DNA of 64,000 nucleotides from Lampris incognitus (Eukaryota; Chordata; Actinopteri; Lampriformes; Lampridae), in assembly GCF_029633865.1 (NCBI RefSeq), contig NC_079212.1, positions 81,746,672-81,810,671 on the forward strand. Reading direction: 5' to 3'. Of the stretch, positions 26,501 to 38,663 are shown in pieces; the first letter of the stretch is position 1; each line of letters starts with the position of its first letter. The position numbers and the translations under genes were made by a program. The notes beneath the pieces were generated by a model. That model made no database searches. It was not told the DNA's origin and saw only the letters and a program-made list of their open reading frames with translations.

Positions 26501-29500
26501 AGGCGGGAAACTGATACAAAACGGCACACTGTCGGTTGCATTGTCAGAAAGTTGATGCTGTATCACAACACCCAGACGTTTTGTAGGACAGGCCATCCCT
26601 CAAAGTTAAGTTTTTGAGCCAGACTCGGTCTGGCGAAGAAAGCCACAGATGATCCTGCAGTCACTTTGAAGGAGCTCCAGAGGTCAGTGGCTCAAACTGG
26701 AGTAAATGTGCATGAGTCAACCATATCACGGCTCTTCATAAATCTGGCCTGTATGGGAGGGTGGCAAGAAAGAAGCCGTTGCTCTAAACTATTCATATAA
26801 AAGCCCACTTGGAGTTTGCCACTAATATGAGAGAGACCCAGTTAGGATGTGGGTAAAGGTTTTGTGGTCATATGAGTTGAAAGTTGTGCTTGTTGGCCAA
26901 AACTCAAAGCGTTATGTGTGGTGCAAACCTAACACTGCTCATCCCTGAAAAACACCCTGCCTGCAGTGAAGCATGGCGGTGGCCGCATATTGCTATGGGG
27001 TTGCTTTTCATCAAAAGGCACTGGGAACCTTGTTCAAATTGAGGAAAGAATGGATGGAGCTAAATACAGGGAAATATTGGAAGAAAACCTGCTGCAGTCT
27101 GCCATAAAACTGAAGCTTGGGAGAAGGTTCACCTTCCAGCAGGACAATGATCCTAAGCACAAGGCTAAAGCGACAATGGCATGGCTCAGCAACAAAAATG
27201 TGAACGCTTTGTAGTGGTCAAGTCAAAGTCTGGACCTCAACCCCATTGAAAATCTGTGGCACAAACTGAAAATTGAAGTCCAGAGGCGCCATCCCACCAA
27301 CCTGCAAGACCTGTACAAATTCTGCCAAGAACGGGCAAAAAATACTCTAGACGAATGTGCAAAGCTTGTACATACTTACCCCAAGAGAATAATGGCTAGT
27401 ATTGCAGCAAAAGGGTACTCTTGCTGAAATCTACAGATGCCCCTGTAACCAGGTTAAAATTTATGTTTTTATTTTATTTTGTTTGAGTATGAAATATCAC
27501 CAAATCCTGTCTGTGTGCTGTTATTTGTGTTTACTACATTTTATTTTATGTCATTATTTACTTTTATGTGTTTTACAACGACCGTCATATACGTGTACTG
27601 TCGCTTTAAGAGAGAGAGGTCTTATGGGTACACGGAAGACGGAACGCGGGAGAGGCCATTTTTGTTTTGTGGGAGGAGTCTCAAGCAGCAATCGAGCCGA
27701 GCCACACGTGTTTCTTACCGTGGGACAGTTTTGCTGGTTGAGGAGAACGTAACCTTGAGTATCCCTGTAAGAAGATACTGCAAGCTGTGGGATAAATACT
27801 TGTTTATCCTTTCTTACATCGGAGTCCCGTGGACGGTTTCTACTTCTAACGCACACGAGTGGAGTCCGGGCAGTGGTTGAACTTCGACCCCCACGTCCGT
27901 AAGAAACACCGCTCCCGCTGGAGGACTGGACGGTTGTCGAAGGGTTTGAAACCAAAATAAATGGCAAGGTGGGCCAAATAGAGTCCTGTGTGTCCCCCCT
28001 CCTTCCTTGATCATGATGATGATGAGAGACTGAGGGCCCCCCACAACACCTGGGACCCCACCCAACTAGAACACAACGCAGAGCTAATGATGAGAGTGAC
28101 GGGCATGCAGCAGGCTGACCAGCATAGAACAGCATAGGGCTGCCCCCGTTACACTCCCTAAATGCATCACAGCGAAGGCTCGGACAGTCGCGCGTGATGC
28201 GGCTGCGGTGAAGCTCATATTCTCTCCTCAGCACTACAGCGAACGCAGCTCCAACAGGGTTTGTAGATGCGAGAGAAAAAAGTGACATAAGACCCTAATA
28301 TTAGAGTTGCATTGGTTAAAGCGAAGATGGTGGATGCCAGAGGAGAGGAAACGACTGGTGGAGTGGAGGAAATTTTCAGGGGAGCTCCGGTGGACGCTCT
28401 TTCAAAGCAAATCATTAAATCATTCATTCATTCATTCATCAGCCGCTTCTCCGGGATCGGAGACGTCCCTCTCCCCAGCAACGCCCTCCACTTCCTCCAG
28501 GGAGATTCCAAGGCGTTCCCAGGCCAGATTGGACATGTAGTCCCTCCAGCGAGTTCTGGGTCTACCCGAGGGTCTCCTCCCAATTGGCCGTGCCCGGTAA
28601 ACCTCCAAAGGAAGGCGCCCAGGAGGCATTCTAATTAGATGCCCGAACCACCTCAACTGGCTCCTTTCGATGCGAAGGAGCAGGGGCTCTACTCCAAGTG
28701 CCCTCCAGATGTCCGAGCTCCTCACCCTATCTCTAAGGCTGAGCACAGACACCCTTCGGAGGAAACTCATTTCAGCCGCTTGTATCCGCGATCTCACCCT
28801 TTCGGTCACTACCCAAAGCTCATGACCATAGCTGAGGGTTGGAACGAAGATTGGCTGATAAATTGAGAGCTTTGCCTTCCGGCTCAGCTCCTTCTTCATC
28901 AAAACGGTCCGGTACAACGTCCGCATTACTGCTGATGCTGCACCAATCCGCCTGTCAATCTCCTGCCCCATCCTACCCTCAATCGTGAACAAGACCCCGA
29001 GATACTTGAACTCCTTTACTTGAGGCAAACGTGAAGGCGTTCAAGAAAATCAATCGAGGGATAAACCTGGCTGGGTGTTTTTTTGTTTTGTTTGTTTTTT
29101 AGGGATGATCCTACCGTGGAGCTGCTTCATCGTCACTGTTCCTGGATGCCATAATCTCGTCGCACACTGCAGCTCAGGTACGCTTTTTAATCCCAGTAGG
29201 TGGTAGGACCGAGTAAAGGACACCAAACAGAGGTTGATTACTTTATTTTGGTACCCCCCCCCCGAGTACTCAGGCTATTTATTTATTTATTTTTGGTTCT
29301 TTGGCCCAAGACAAACATTGTTAAAGGAACTTGCTGTTTTTGTTTCCATGTTTTGCTGTTTTCTGTTACCTTTGTAGATATATTTCCCTTATTCTTAAGT
29401 CAGTGTTCACGCGTGTGTTTGCGTGGATAGGAGGTTTTTTTTCTCCCCTTGTGGATTCTGCTACTACCAATCGCCTTACCAGTCTAAGTGAAAGCTGAAC

Positions 29501-32500
29501 CTAGCTGAACCTTTGACACTGTAGATACCAAACCCAGGATCCCCAGCATAGTTACCTCACCACTCGGGGAAGATTATGCAAAGCTTACACAAGCACTTTA
29601 TCTTAGTTTTTAATTTATTTTTTAAAAAAGTCAGCAAAACATAATTTATTTTGGTTTTTGGAACATGCTGTTAGAGTTTATGGGTTCACAAAAATAATAT
29701 TGCTCAGGAACAGATGTGTGAGTATCTTTCATAATCCAGAAATTAGTGATGACTGTCAAGGGGGTTGAATACTTTTGCAAGGCACTGTATATAGTAGTTG
29801 AACAGTTTTTTCTTCATCCCTATTGCACCAGCTCTCCTCCATATGCCCACTTGTCAAGTGGTCCCCAGGTAATTTGAGTTTGAGACCCCTGCTCTAAATC
29901 CACAAAGACACAATGTAACTCCTTCTGACCTTCTTTATACTTCTCCATCAACATTCTCAAAGTAAATATCACATCTGTAGTGTTAGGCTGGCCCAACCGA
30001 TTCCGAGCAGCTGAATGTGCCGGGTACCCCAGAGGCACAAGACTAGGAGACAAGGGAACAAATATACGGGTTTTATTAATAAAATAAGCCCCTATCTAAA
30101 CTTATGCTAGTGTGTAGTGTGTGGGTACCTGGACAGAATGTAAATGGGGTGTGTGCTATGCTACGTGGGTGTGTGGAGAGCTAGTGTCTAACGTGCGTAA
30201 AGCTAAGTGTGGATCGTAATGTAAATGGAGTGAGCGTTGTAAATGTGCGTGGGAACCTAGCCGACTCGAAGTCCTAGGAGGATGTCCGAGTAGGGGTCTG
30301 GGGTCATGGGCGTTGGAGGGAATCCGTCCGAGTTGGAGAGAGGGGATCCAGAGTAGCGGGGGTGCAGGGAGTCGAGGTAAGTGTCCTGAAGAGGGGTTGG
30401 GGTCCTGGAGAGGTTGGGGGTGAGATGGAGGCGAGGAGCCCTGAGGTAGCGAGGGTGGGAGCGTAGTTGGAGCTGAGAGACACTGGGTCTGGAATGGAGG
30501 GAGCCTGGAAGAGAGCTGGGGAGACAGCAGCGTGGATTGGCACTGATAGGAAATGAAGCAAACTTACAGAAAACTGGTTAAGTTCTAGGAAACGCGAAGG
30601 GGCTCTTCAGCAGACTAGACTGACCGTACATTTGTCAACGTTCAAGCATCGGACGTCTGGCTTCAGCAGCCTTAAGTAGAGCGATGCCCAGATGATAATT
30701 GGGTACAGCTGGCCTGATGGAAATTGCCAATACCTGCTGCCGAAGGGGCCGCCCGGTCCAACCTCAATGGTGGCGTGCTGAGTGGGACTGGGAAAGTGAC
30801 TGTGACTGGCATGGGCTTGGGGGCACAACATGTAGTGCTCTTTCATGGCATGAAACTATACTGCTGTTCACTAATCATCACCTCTCCTCCTAACGTAGCT
30901 TCTATTACCCCTTCCCATATCTTCATGCTGTGGCTGATCAACTTTTGTGGCTGGGTAACTCTGTAGTTACTACAGCTCTGCGCATCACCCTTATTCTTGA
31001 AAATTGGTACCAGTATACTTCTCCACTTCTCAGGCATCCTCTCACTTTCCAAGATTGTGTTAAACAATCTAGTTAAAAACTACACTCCCATCTCTCCTAA
31101 ACACCTCCATGCCTCCACATATATGTCATCTGGACCAACCACCTTTCCACTCATCATCCTATTCATAGCTGCCCTCACTTCTTCCTTGCTAATCCACCGC
31201 ACTTCCTGATTCACTTTCCCCACATCACCCAACCTTCTCTCTCTCTCGTTTTCTTCATTCAGCTGCCCCTCAAGGTACTCCTTCTACTTTCTCAGCACAC
31301 TCTCCTCGCTTGTCAGCACATTTCCATCTTTATCTTTGATCATCCTAACCTGCTGCACATCCTTCCCAGCTCAGTCCCTCTGTCTAGCCAATCGGTACAA
31401 GTCCTTTTCTCCTTCCTCAGTGTCCAACCTCTCATACAACTCACCATACACCTTTTCCCTTGCCTTTTCCACCTCTCTTTGCTTTTCGCTGCATCTCCTT
31501 TTATGTCTGTCTACTTTCTTCATTTCTCTTACTATCCCACTCCTTTTTTGCAAACCTCTTCCTCTGTATACTTTACTGTACTTCCTCATTCCACCACCAA
31601 GTCTCCTTGTCTTTCTCCCTCTATATGATGTACAAAAATGCCCATGAGAAATATGCTATAGTTCATGAATGACGCAATTTATGAAACACGAATCCATTTC
31701 ATATTAGGTCATGCTGAACTGGTTGAATCCTGACCTAAACGTTGGTCTGTGTTGTTGGGAAAGTGGTCAAACGGCAGGTGGCTTATAGTTGATGACTCTC
31801 CATAATTGTAAGTGATTACACCAAGGGGGACCTACATCCATCGTGACAGATGTCATAGTCAGTGTTGTTTTTGTTATGTAGCAAAATCATTTGCATAGTC
31901 AATTTCGGCAATTGCAGTCCATATACTATGATCAATACGTGATTCATCATCCACAAGATACATGTAACATCTTGGGAGAAATCAAGAGAATGTAGCAATG
32001 ACAAACTTTCACACAGTCAAATACACTAACACAACTCAGTAAAACAATCACTTTGTTGAGGCTAGCATTCCTGCATTCATACCTTTTCAAGTGAACATTT
32101 GACAATAGTCAGTCTTACAGAATGTGCACACAAATAAATTTTATCTCTGTATTTTAAAACATCAGCATTGATCCCTCCCTCAGCACATCGACAAGGGTAA
32201 AGTGTTGATCTGTTGCTCCACAGCCAGGACGGAATCCGCATTGTTCCTCCTGGATCCAAGGTTCAACAATCGTTCGGAGCTCCTTTCCAGCACCGTAGAG
32301 TAGACTTTCTCAGGGAGGCTGAGCAATGTGATGCCCCAATAATTGCAATACACCCTCCGGTCCCCCTTTTTAAAAAATGGGAATCACCACCCCAGTCTGC
32401 CACTCCACAGGTACTGTCCCGACCGCCACACAACACAGAAGAGACATGTCAACCCAGACAACCCAACAATGTCCAGAGACTTCAGCATCTCAGCGCGAAT

Positions 32501-35500
32501 ATCATTCACACTTGGCGCCTTGCCACCAAGGAGCTTCTTAACTACCTCAGAGACCTTTGCCAGGGATATGAGTGGGGCTTCCCCCGAGTCTTCAGACTCT
32601 ACCTCCTCCATTGCGGACATGTTAGCTGGGTTGAGGAGCTCCTCCAAGTGTTCTTTCCACCACCCGACAACATCCCCAGTTCAGGTCAGCAGTTCCCCTC
32701 CCCGGCTGAACACAGCCTGAGTCAGGCCCTGCTTCCCCTTCCTGAGTCGCCGGATGGTTTGCCAGAACTTCCCTAAGGCCAACCGAAAGTCCTTCCCCAT
32801 AGCCACGCCGGACTCCTCCCACACCCGAGTTTTTGCTTCCGCGACCGCCAAAGCTGCGGCCCTTCTGGTCTCGTGGTACCCGTTTGCTGATTCAGGAGAC
32901 CCCTGTGCCAACCAAGCCCGTAAGGCCTCCTTCTTCAGCCTGATGGCTACCCTCTCCGCCAGTGTCCACCAGCGGGTTCTTAGTTTGCCACCTGCAGGTA
33001 GGACCACAGCTCCTACCTGCTGCATCTGCAATAGAGGCTTTACGCATGGCCCACTCAGACTCCATATCCCCAGCCTCCCTCGGGATACACAAGAACTTCT
33101 TTCGGAGATGGGAGTTGAAGAACTCACGGGCAGGGGCCTTTGCCAGATGTTCCCAGTTCACCCTCACTACACGTTTGGGTTTGCCAGGTCTGTCCGGCAG
33201 CCTTCCCCGCCATCTGATCCAACTCTGACCCAACTCACCACCAGGTGATGATCAGTGTACAACTCTGGTCCTTTCTTCACCCCATTGTCCAAAACATACG
33301 GCCACCCAACACGGGGATCGCCGGTTCGAATCCCTGTGTTGGTCGGGCGTCCCTACAGACACAATTGGCCGTGTCTGTGGGTGGGAAACCGGATGTGGTC
33401 ATGTGTTCTGGTCGCTGCACTAGCGCCTCCTCTGGTCGGCTGGGGCGCCTGTTCAGGGGGACGGAGCACTGGGGGGAATAGTGTGATCCTCCCACGTGCT
33501 ATGTCCCCCTGGCGAAACTCCTCACTGTCAGGTGAAAAGAAACGGCTGGCGACTCCACGTGTCAGAGGAGGCATGTGGTAGTCTGCAGTCCTCCCCGGAT
33601 CGGCAGAGGAGGTGCAGCAGCGACTGGGATCACTCGGAAGAGCGGGTAATTGGCCAAGTACAGTTGGGGAGAAAAAGGGGGAAATTTTAAAAAATGGAAA
33701 AAAAAACAACAAAAAAAATATACGGCCGTAGATGTAATGATACGACCACAAAGTCTATCATGACATAGCAGTTTGACCAGTCAGTTTTGTGGACTTGGAG
33801 AAAACGTACCCCGGGGCACTTAGTGGGGGCATGGGGTACCGGGGCAGTTGGTACAAGCCATCCGGTCCTTGTATAACAAAAGTGAGATCTGGGGGTCGGA
33901 CTTCGCCAAGGTTGTCCCTTGTCTCCAATTCTGTTTGTGATAGTCATAGACAGGATCTCAAGGCGCAGCCAAGGTGTGACGGGACGCGGAAGCAGGGCAG
34001 GCTAAGCTAACTGCTAGCCCATGCAGACTGGCAATTCCGATAACACCGAGAGCGGTCTGGCGGCGGCCTCGCCTAACGTTGACTGTGTTTTAGTGTCGTC
34101 GTGTGGGGAGGTGTGTCGAAAGTGTCTGGCTGGGAGAGCTGGCGTTGGATCGGTTGAGGGAGCCTGGTCTGCTGTATCCGGTGGGCCCGGGGACCACGGC
34201 CGTGCCTGGAGCTGCACCCGAAGAGGAAGCACCGAGGGCGGGCGGTGCGGCCTCGACAGCGGGGCAGGCTAAGCTAAAACTGCTAGCCCATGCAGAATAG
34301 CAGTTCCGACAGTCATCCTGGCTGGCGTTCGCTGTCTGGACAGTGATTTTTTTTTGGACTGTGTTGCACTGACTGGACTGTGTTGTTAACTGTTTGTGTG
34401 TTGTTGCTGTTGTTGTTGTTTTGGGGTTTTTTTTGCTTTGGTCTCTCTGTTTTTTGTATGTTTTTGGTGGTGTCGTTTTTGGAAGTTTTTGATGTGTGTT
34501 TTTATCTTTTGTGCCGCACTGCTGTGGGCTGGGTTAAACGAAATTTCGTTTCTTTTGTGTACATGAAAGAAATTACAATATATTGTTCCTGATTCCTGAT
34601 TCCTGATAATCCTCTACTGATTTGTATTATTAGGTATAGCTAACACTAATGGGCATATGTGGAAACAACAGAGGCGCTTTGCCCTACTCACCCTCAAACA
34701 CTTCATCAACAGAAAGTCCTTTGAGGATGCCATTGCGGAAGAAATAGCATATTTGTTGAAAGAAATTGCTGATCGTAAAGGTAAATATGGACAGCAAAAC
34801 CAATCACTTTTTTTACAAAACATTGAGTTGCTTTGACGTTGTTCCTTTTCATATATACTATAAGCATCTCAAACATTTATCGAATAGAAAGATATGCAAT
34901 TTAATGTAAAAAAAATATGTTTATCTGTCAAGGCAACCCCTTTGATCCCCACATATTCATCAAAACTACCGTCTCCAACATCATCTCCTCACTTGTTTTT
35001 GGTCATCGCTTTGAGGTGAATGATGAGGGGTTCCTCACACTGCTACGAGGCTTGGACCAAATTTTTTATATTCTAAACTCTGCTTGGGCTCAGGTATTTC
35101 ATTTGGATTGCCATCAACTCAACTTCAATACTGTTTAAAATTCTAGCTAATATATTCTGCATTTCAAAAAGTTTAGCTTCTTTGCTTATGTGTGATTTGA
35201 TGTGTATATATTTTACATATTGAAATTCATTGATCTGTAGATGTCGCAGGCAACCATGATCTCGTTAACAATAATGTTTGCGCAGCTGTACAACTCATTT
35301 CCCATGCTGATGAGACAACTGCCGGGGCCGCACCAGACCATACAAACAGTTTATAAAGACACGATGGACTTCATAAGAGCCGAGATCAACAAACACAAGG
35401 AAGACTGGGACCCCTCAGAGCCAAGAGACTACATTGACTACTACCTGAATGAGATTCAGAAGGTAGGTGAGAAAATCACTGCTTTATTAGGGGATAGGTG

Positions 35501-38500
35501 TCGGAGGAAGCTCCATAATTACAAGTCACATATTGTGCAGTATGGCATGCCAGATACGTAGTTAAAACTATTAAACCATTAAGATTTATAAACACGTCTA
35601 AATTGTTTGCCTTATAATGTGCTTTGGGTACTTTGCACTGGCTAGTTTTGTTTTGTTCTGAAGGAAATATCATTTTAAGAACTATGTGGTTATTCCAGGT
35701 AGCAGTGGTGCCTCCTACAAAGAAACTACTTATAAAGGAACACTCGCAACCTTTTCTGTTCTATGCATGTTGCACGCTATGCTTGTGTGCTTGCCCCTGG
35801 ACAAATAGTCACAGATCTCCACCCTCATTTCTTTCTGGTAGCTGCAGGTTCCAGATACCAGCTGGGGTTTACCCTTTTGGTTGGAAGTTGGCTAAGGTTA
35901 TTGTGTTTATTTGTTCATTTATGTTTTTCAGGTTTGAGGATGTTTACACAGTATAAAAATACAACAATCCTATAAAGAGGAGTATCAAAAATATATTATA
36001 AAAATGGTTAACAGTAATTTAAATGCAAAATCTGAGGTTAATGAGTTACAATGTCCGTGGATTAAACCACACAATAAAGAGGAAAAACTTAACTGTTAAG
36101 TAGCATTACTACAAGAAACACATTTAGAGGAAAGGAACATGCAAAACTAAGAAGAGAATAGGTGGGGAAGGTGTTCAGTGCCTGTCATGGTAAAAAGAAG
36201 AAGAATAGGAGTTGCCATCCTACTGCATAAGAAAGTTTGCTTTTCTTTAGAAAAAAGTAATTCAAGATAAAATGGGAAGATATATCATGATCATTGGCAC
36301 AATAAATGGCTTATATGTCTACTACTACTACTTTCGGCTGCTCCCGTTAGGGGTCGCCACAGCGGATCATCCGTTTCCATATCTTCCTGTCCTCTGCATA
36401 TTCCTCTGTCACACCAGACACCTGCATGTCCTCTCTCACCACATCCATAAACATTTTCTCTGGACTTCCTCTTCTCCTCTTCCCTGGCAGCTCCATATTC
36501 AGCATCCTTCTCCCAATATACCCAGCATCTCTCGTCCACACATGTCCAAACCAATTCTTTTCTTGCCTCTCTTGCTTTGTCTCCAGCCTGAGTTGTCACT
36601 CTAATATACTCATTCCTAACCCTGTCTTTCTCCGTCACGCCCAATTAAAATCTTAGTATCTTCAACTCTCCCCGGCTCCTGTCTTTTCATCAGTGCCACT
36701 GTCTCCAAACCATATAACATAGCTGGTCTCACAACCATCTTGTAAACCTTCCCTTTAACTCTTGCTGGTACTCTTGTGTCGCAAAGCACTTCTAACACTC
36801 GTCTCCACCCACTCCACCCTGCTTGCTCTCTCTTCTTTACCTCTCTTCCGCACTCCCCGTTACTTTGGACAGTTGACCCCAAATATCTAAACTCATACAC
36901 CTTCGTCACCTCTACTCCTTGCATCCTCACCATTCCACATTCCTCCCTCTCATTCACGCATATTTATTCCTTCTTGCTCCTACTGACTTTCATTCCTCTT
37001 CTCTCCAGTGCATACCTCCACCTCTCCAGGCTCTCCTCAACCTGCACCCTACTCTCACTAAAGATCACAATATTATCCGCAAACATCATAGTCCAGGGAG
37101 ACTCCTACTTGATCCCGTCTGTCTACCTGTCCATCACTATTGCAAACAAGAAAGGCTTCAGAGCTGATACTTGGTGTAATCCCACCTCCACCTTGAACCC
37201 ATCTGTCATTCCAACTGGACACCTCACCATTGTCACACTTCCATCATACATATCCTACACCAACCCTACATACTTCTCTGCAACTCCCGGCTTCCTCATA
37301 CAATATCACACCTCCTCTCTCAGCACCCTGTCATATACTTTCTCTAAATCCACAAAGACACAATGCAACTCCTCCTGACCGTCTCTATACTTCTCCATCA
37401 ACATTCTTATAGCAAACATTGCATCTGTAGTGTTCTGTCGTGGCATGAAACCATACTGCTGCTCTCTAATCATCACCTGTCCTCTTAACCTAGCTTCTAT
37501 TACTCTTTCCCATATCTTCATGCTGTGGCTGATCAACTTTATACCTCTGTAGTTGCTACAGTTCTGCACATCACCCTTATTCTTAAAAATCTGTACCAGT
37601 ATGCTTCTTCACTCCTCAGGCATCCTCTCTCTTTCCAAGATTGTGTTAAAGAAACCAGTTAACTCCACTGCCATCTCTCCTAAACAGCTCCATGCCCCCC
37701 CCCCGACAGGTATGTCATCAGGACCAACTGCCTTTCCACTCTTCATCCTCTTCATAACTGTCCTCACTTCCTCCTTCCTAATCCACTGCTCTTTCTGATT
37801 CACTATCACCACATTATCTACCCCCCCCTCTCTCTCTCTCTCATTTTCTTCGTTCATCAGCCCCTCAAAGTACTCCTTCCACCTTCTCAACACACTCTCC
37901 CGCCTTGTCAGCACATTTCCATCTCAATCCTTGATCGCCCTTGTAGAATGACGAGTGGTCAGACACTGGAGAACGTTTAACATGTTTATTGATTGGAACA
38001 ACAGAACTCTTTGTTTTTTGTTTTTGTTTCATTTTGTTTTTGTTTTTTGACGAACATTCAAATATACAGACATTGCAGACATGTGCTCAACAAGATTATA
38101 AAAACGGGTAAGAACGTCTCAGAAGGATACAATAAAAGTCAAATAAGAAGGCACAAAAATTTACATTGGGGTAATGAACTACATTGTTATAAAGCTATGA
38201 GAAAGAACTCGTATCATAAACTATCAAATTATTCCTCTTTAAATAATTCATCATACATTTTCACAGTGTTATTGCTTTTTATCATTTGCAAGTTCCAGAG
38301 TCGTAACATATTCTTTAAATTCACTAAAAATCCAGAAAATTTGGGGGCGACTTTTGTTATTCTGCATTTATATATATATATATATGACATTTACCATATA
38401 GAATGAACAAATTTACAACGAATTCAGTGTTATTTGTACCATGTTCAAAATAAGTAATGACTTCTTTACATTCAAATGTAATATTATGTTTAGTTTTGCA

Positions 38501-38622
38501 CAGTATATCATTTTTAACTCGATTCCAAAAGGTTACTGAATTTATACAATGGTGTTATTTTTTAGACAGGAAGAAATGGAAACGGATGATCTGCTGTGGC
38601 GACCCCTAACGGGGGCAGCCGA

Positions 38623-38663
<41 letters not shown>

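Larger units (their letters stand above)
25955..29789 (+). mobile_element. Tc1-like transposon with long inverted repeats, invaded
   Basis: The left end (TACACTGCCTTGCATTCAA) and right end (TTGAATACTTTTGCAAGGCACTGTA) are inverted. Homology extends about 200 bp inward at each side (left 26103-26250 against right 29590-29755: CTGGATTATxAAAGATACTCACAC and others). TA dinucleotides flank the ends. The interior has a decayed transposase (26440-27430) and, after it, about 2.1 kb of later insertions (27444-29590). Confidence 0.8.
11149..34633 (+). other. CYP2 intron 2 (23.5 kb, transposon-filled)
   Basis: Bounded by GTGAAA and TTATTAG. Its length is almost wholly explained by the mobile elements listed between these coordinates. 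Confidence 0.85.

Noticed and set aside
27554..28288. 244-codon minus-strand open frame
   Set aside because: No domain pattern, lies across an LTR-like block and its right flank; best seen as chance.
30304..30561. 85-codon Pro/Ser-rich minus-strand frame
   Set aside because: Lies wholly inside the solo LTR and has simple composition.
35241..35285. Longer exon 5 starting at the AG before 35241
   Set aside because: In frame, but it makes the exon 222 bases; the AG at 35284-35285 gives the conserved 177 and begins at the conserved motif.
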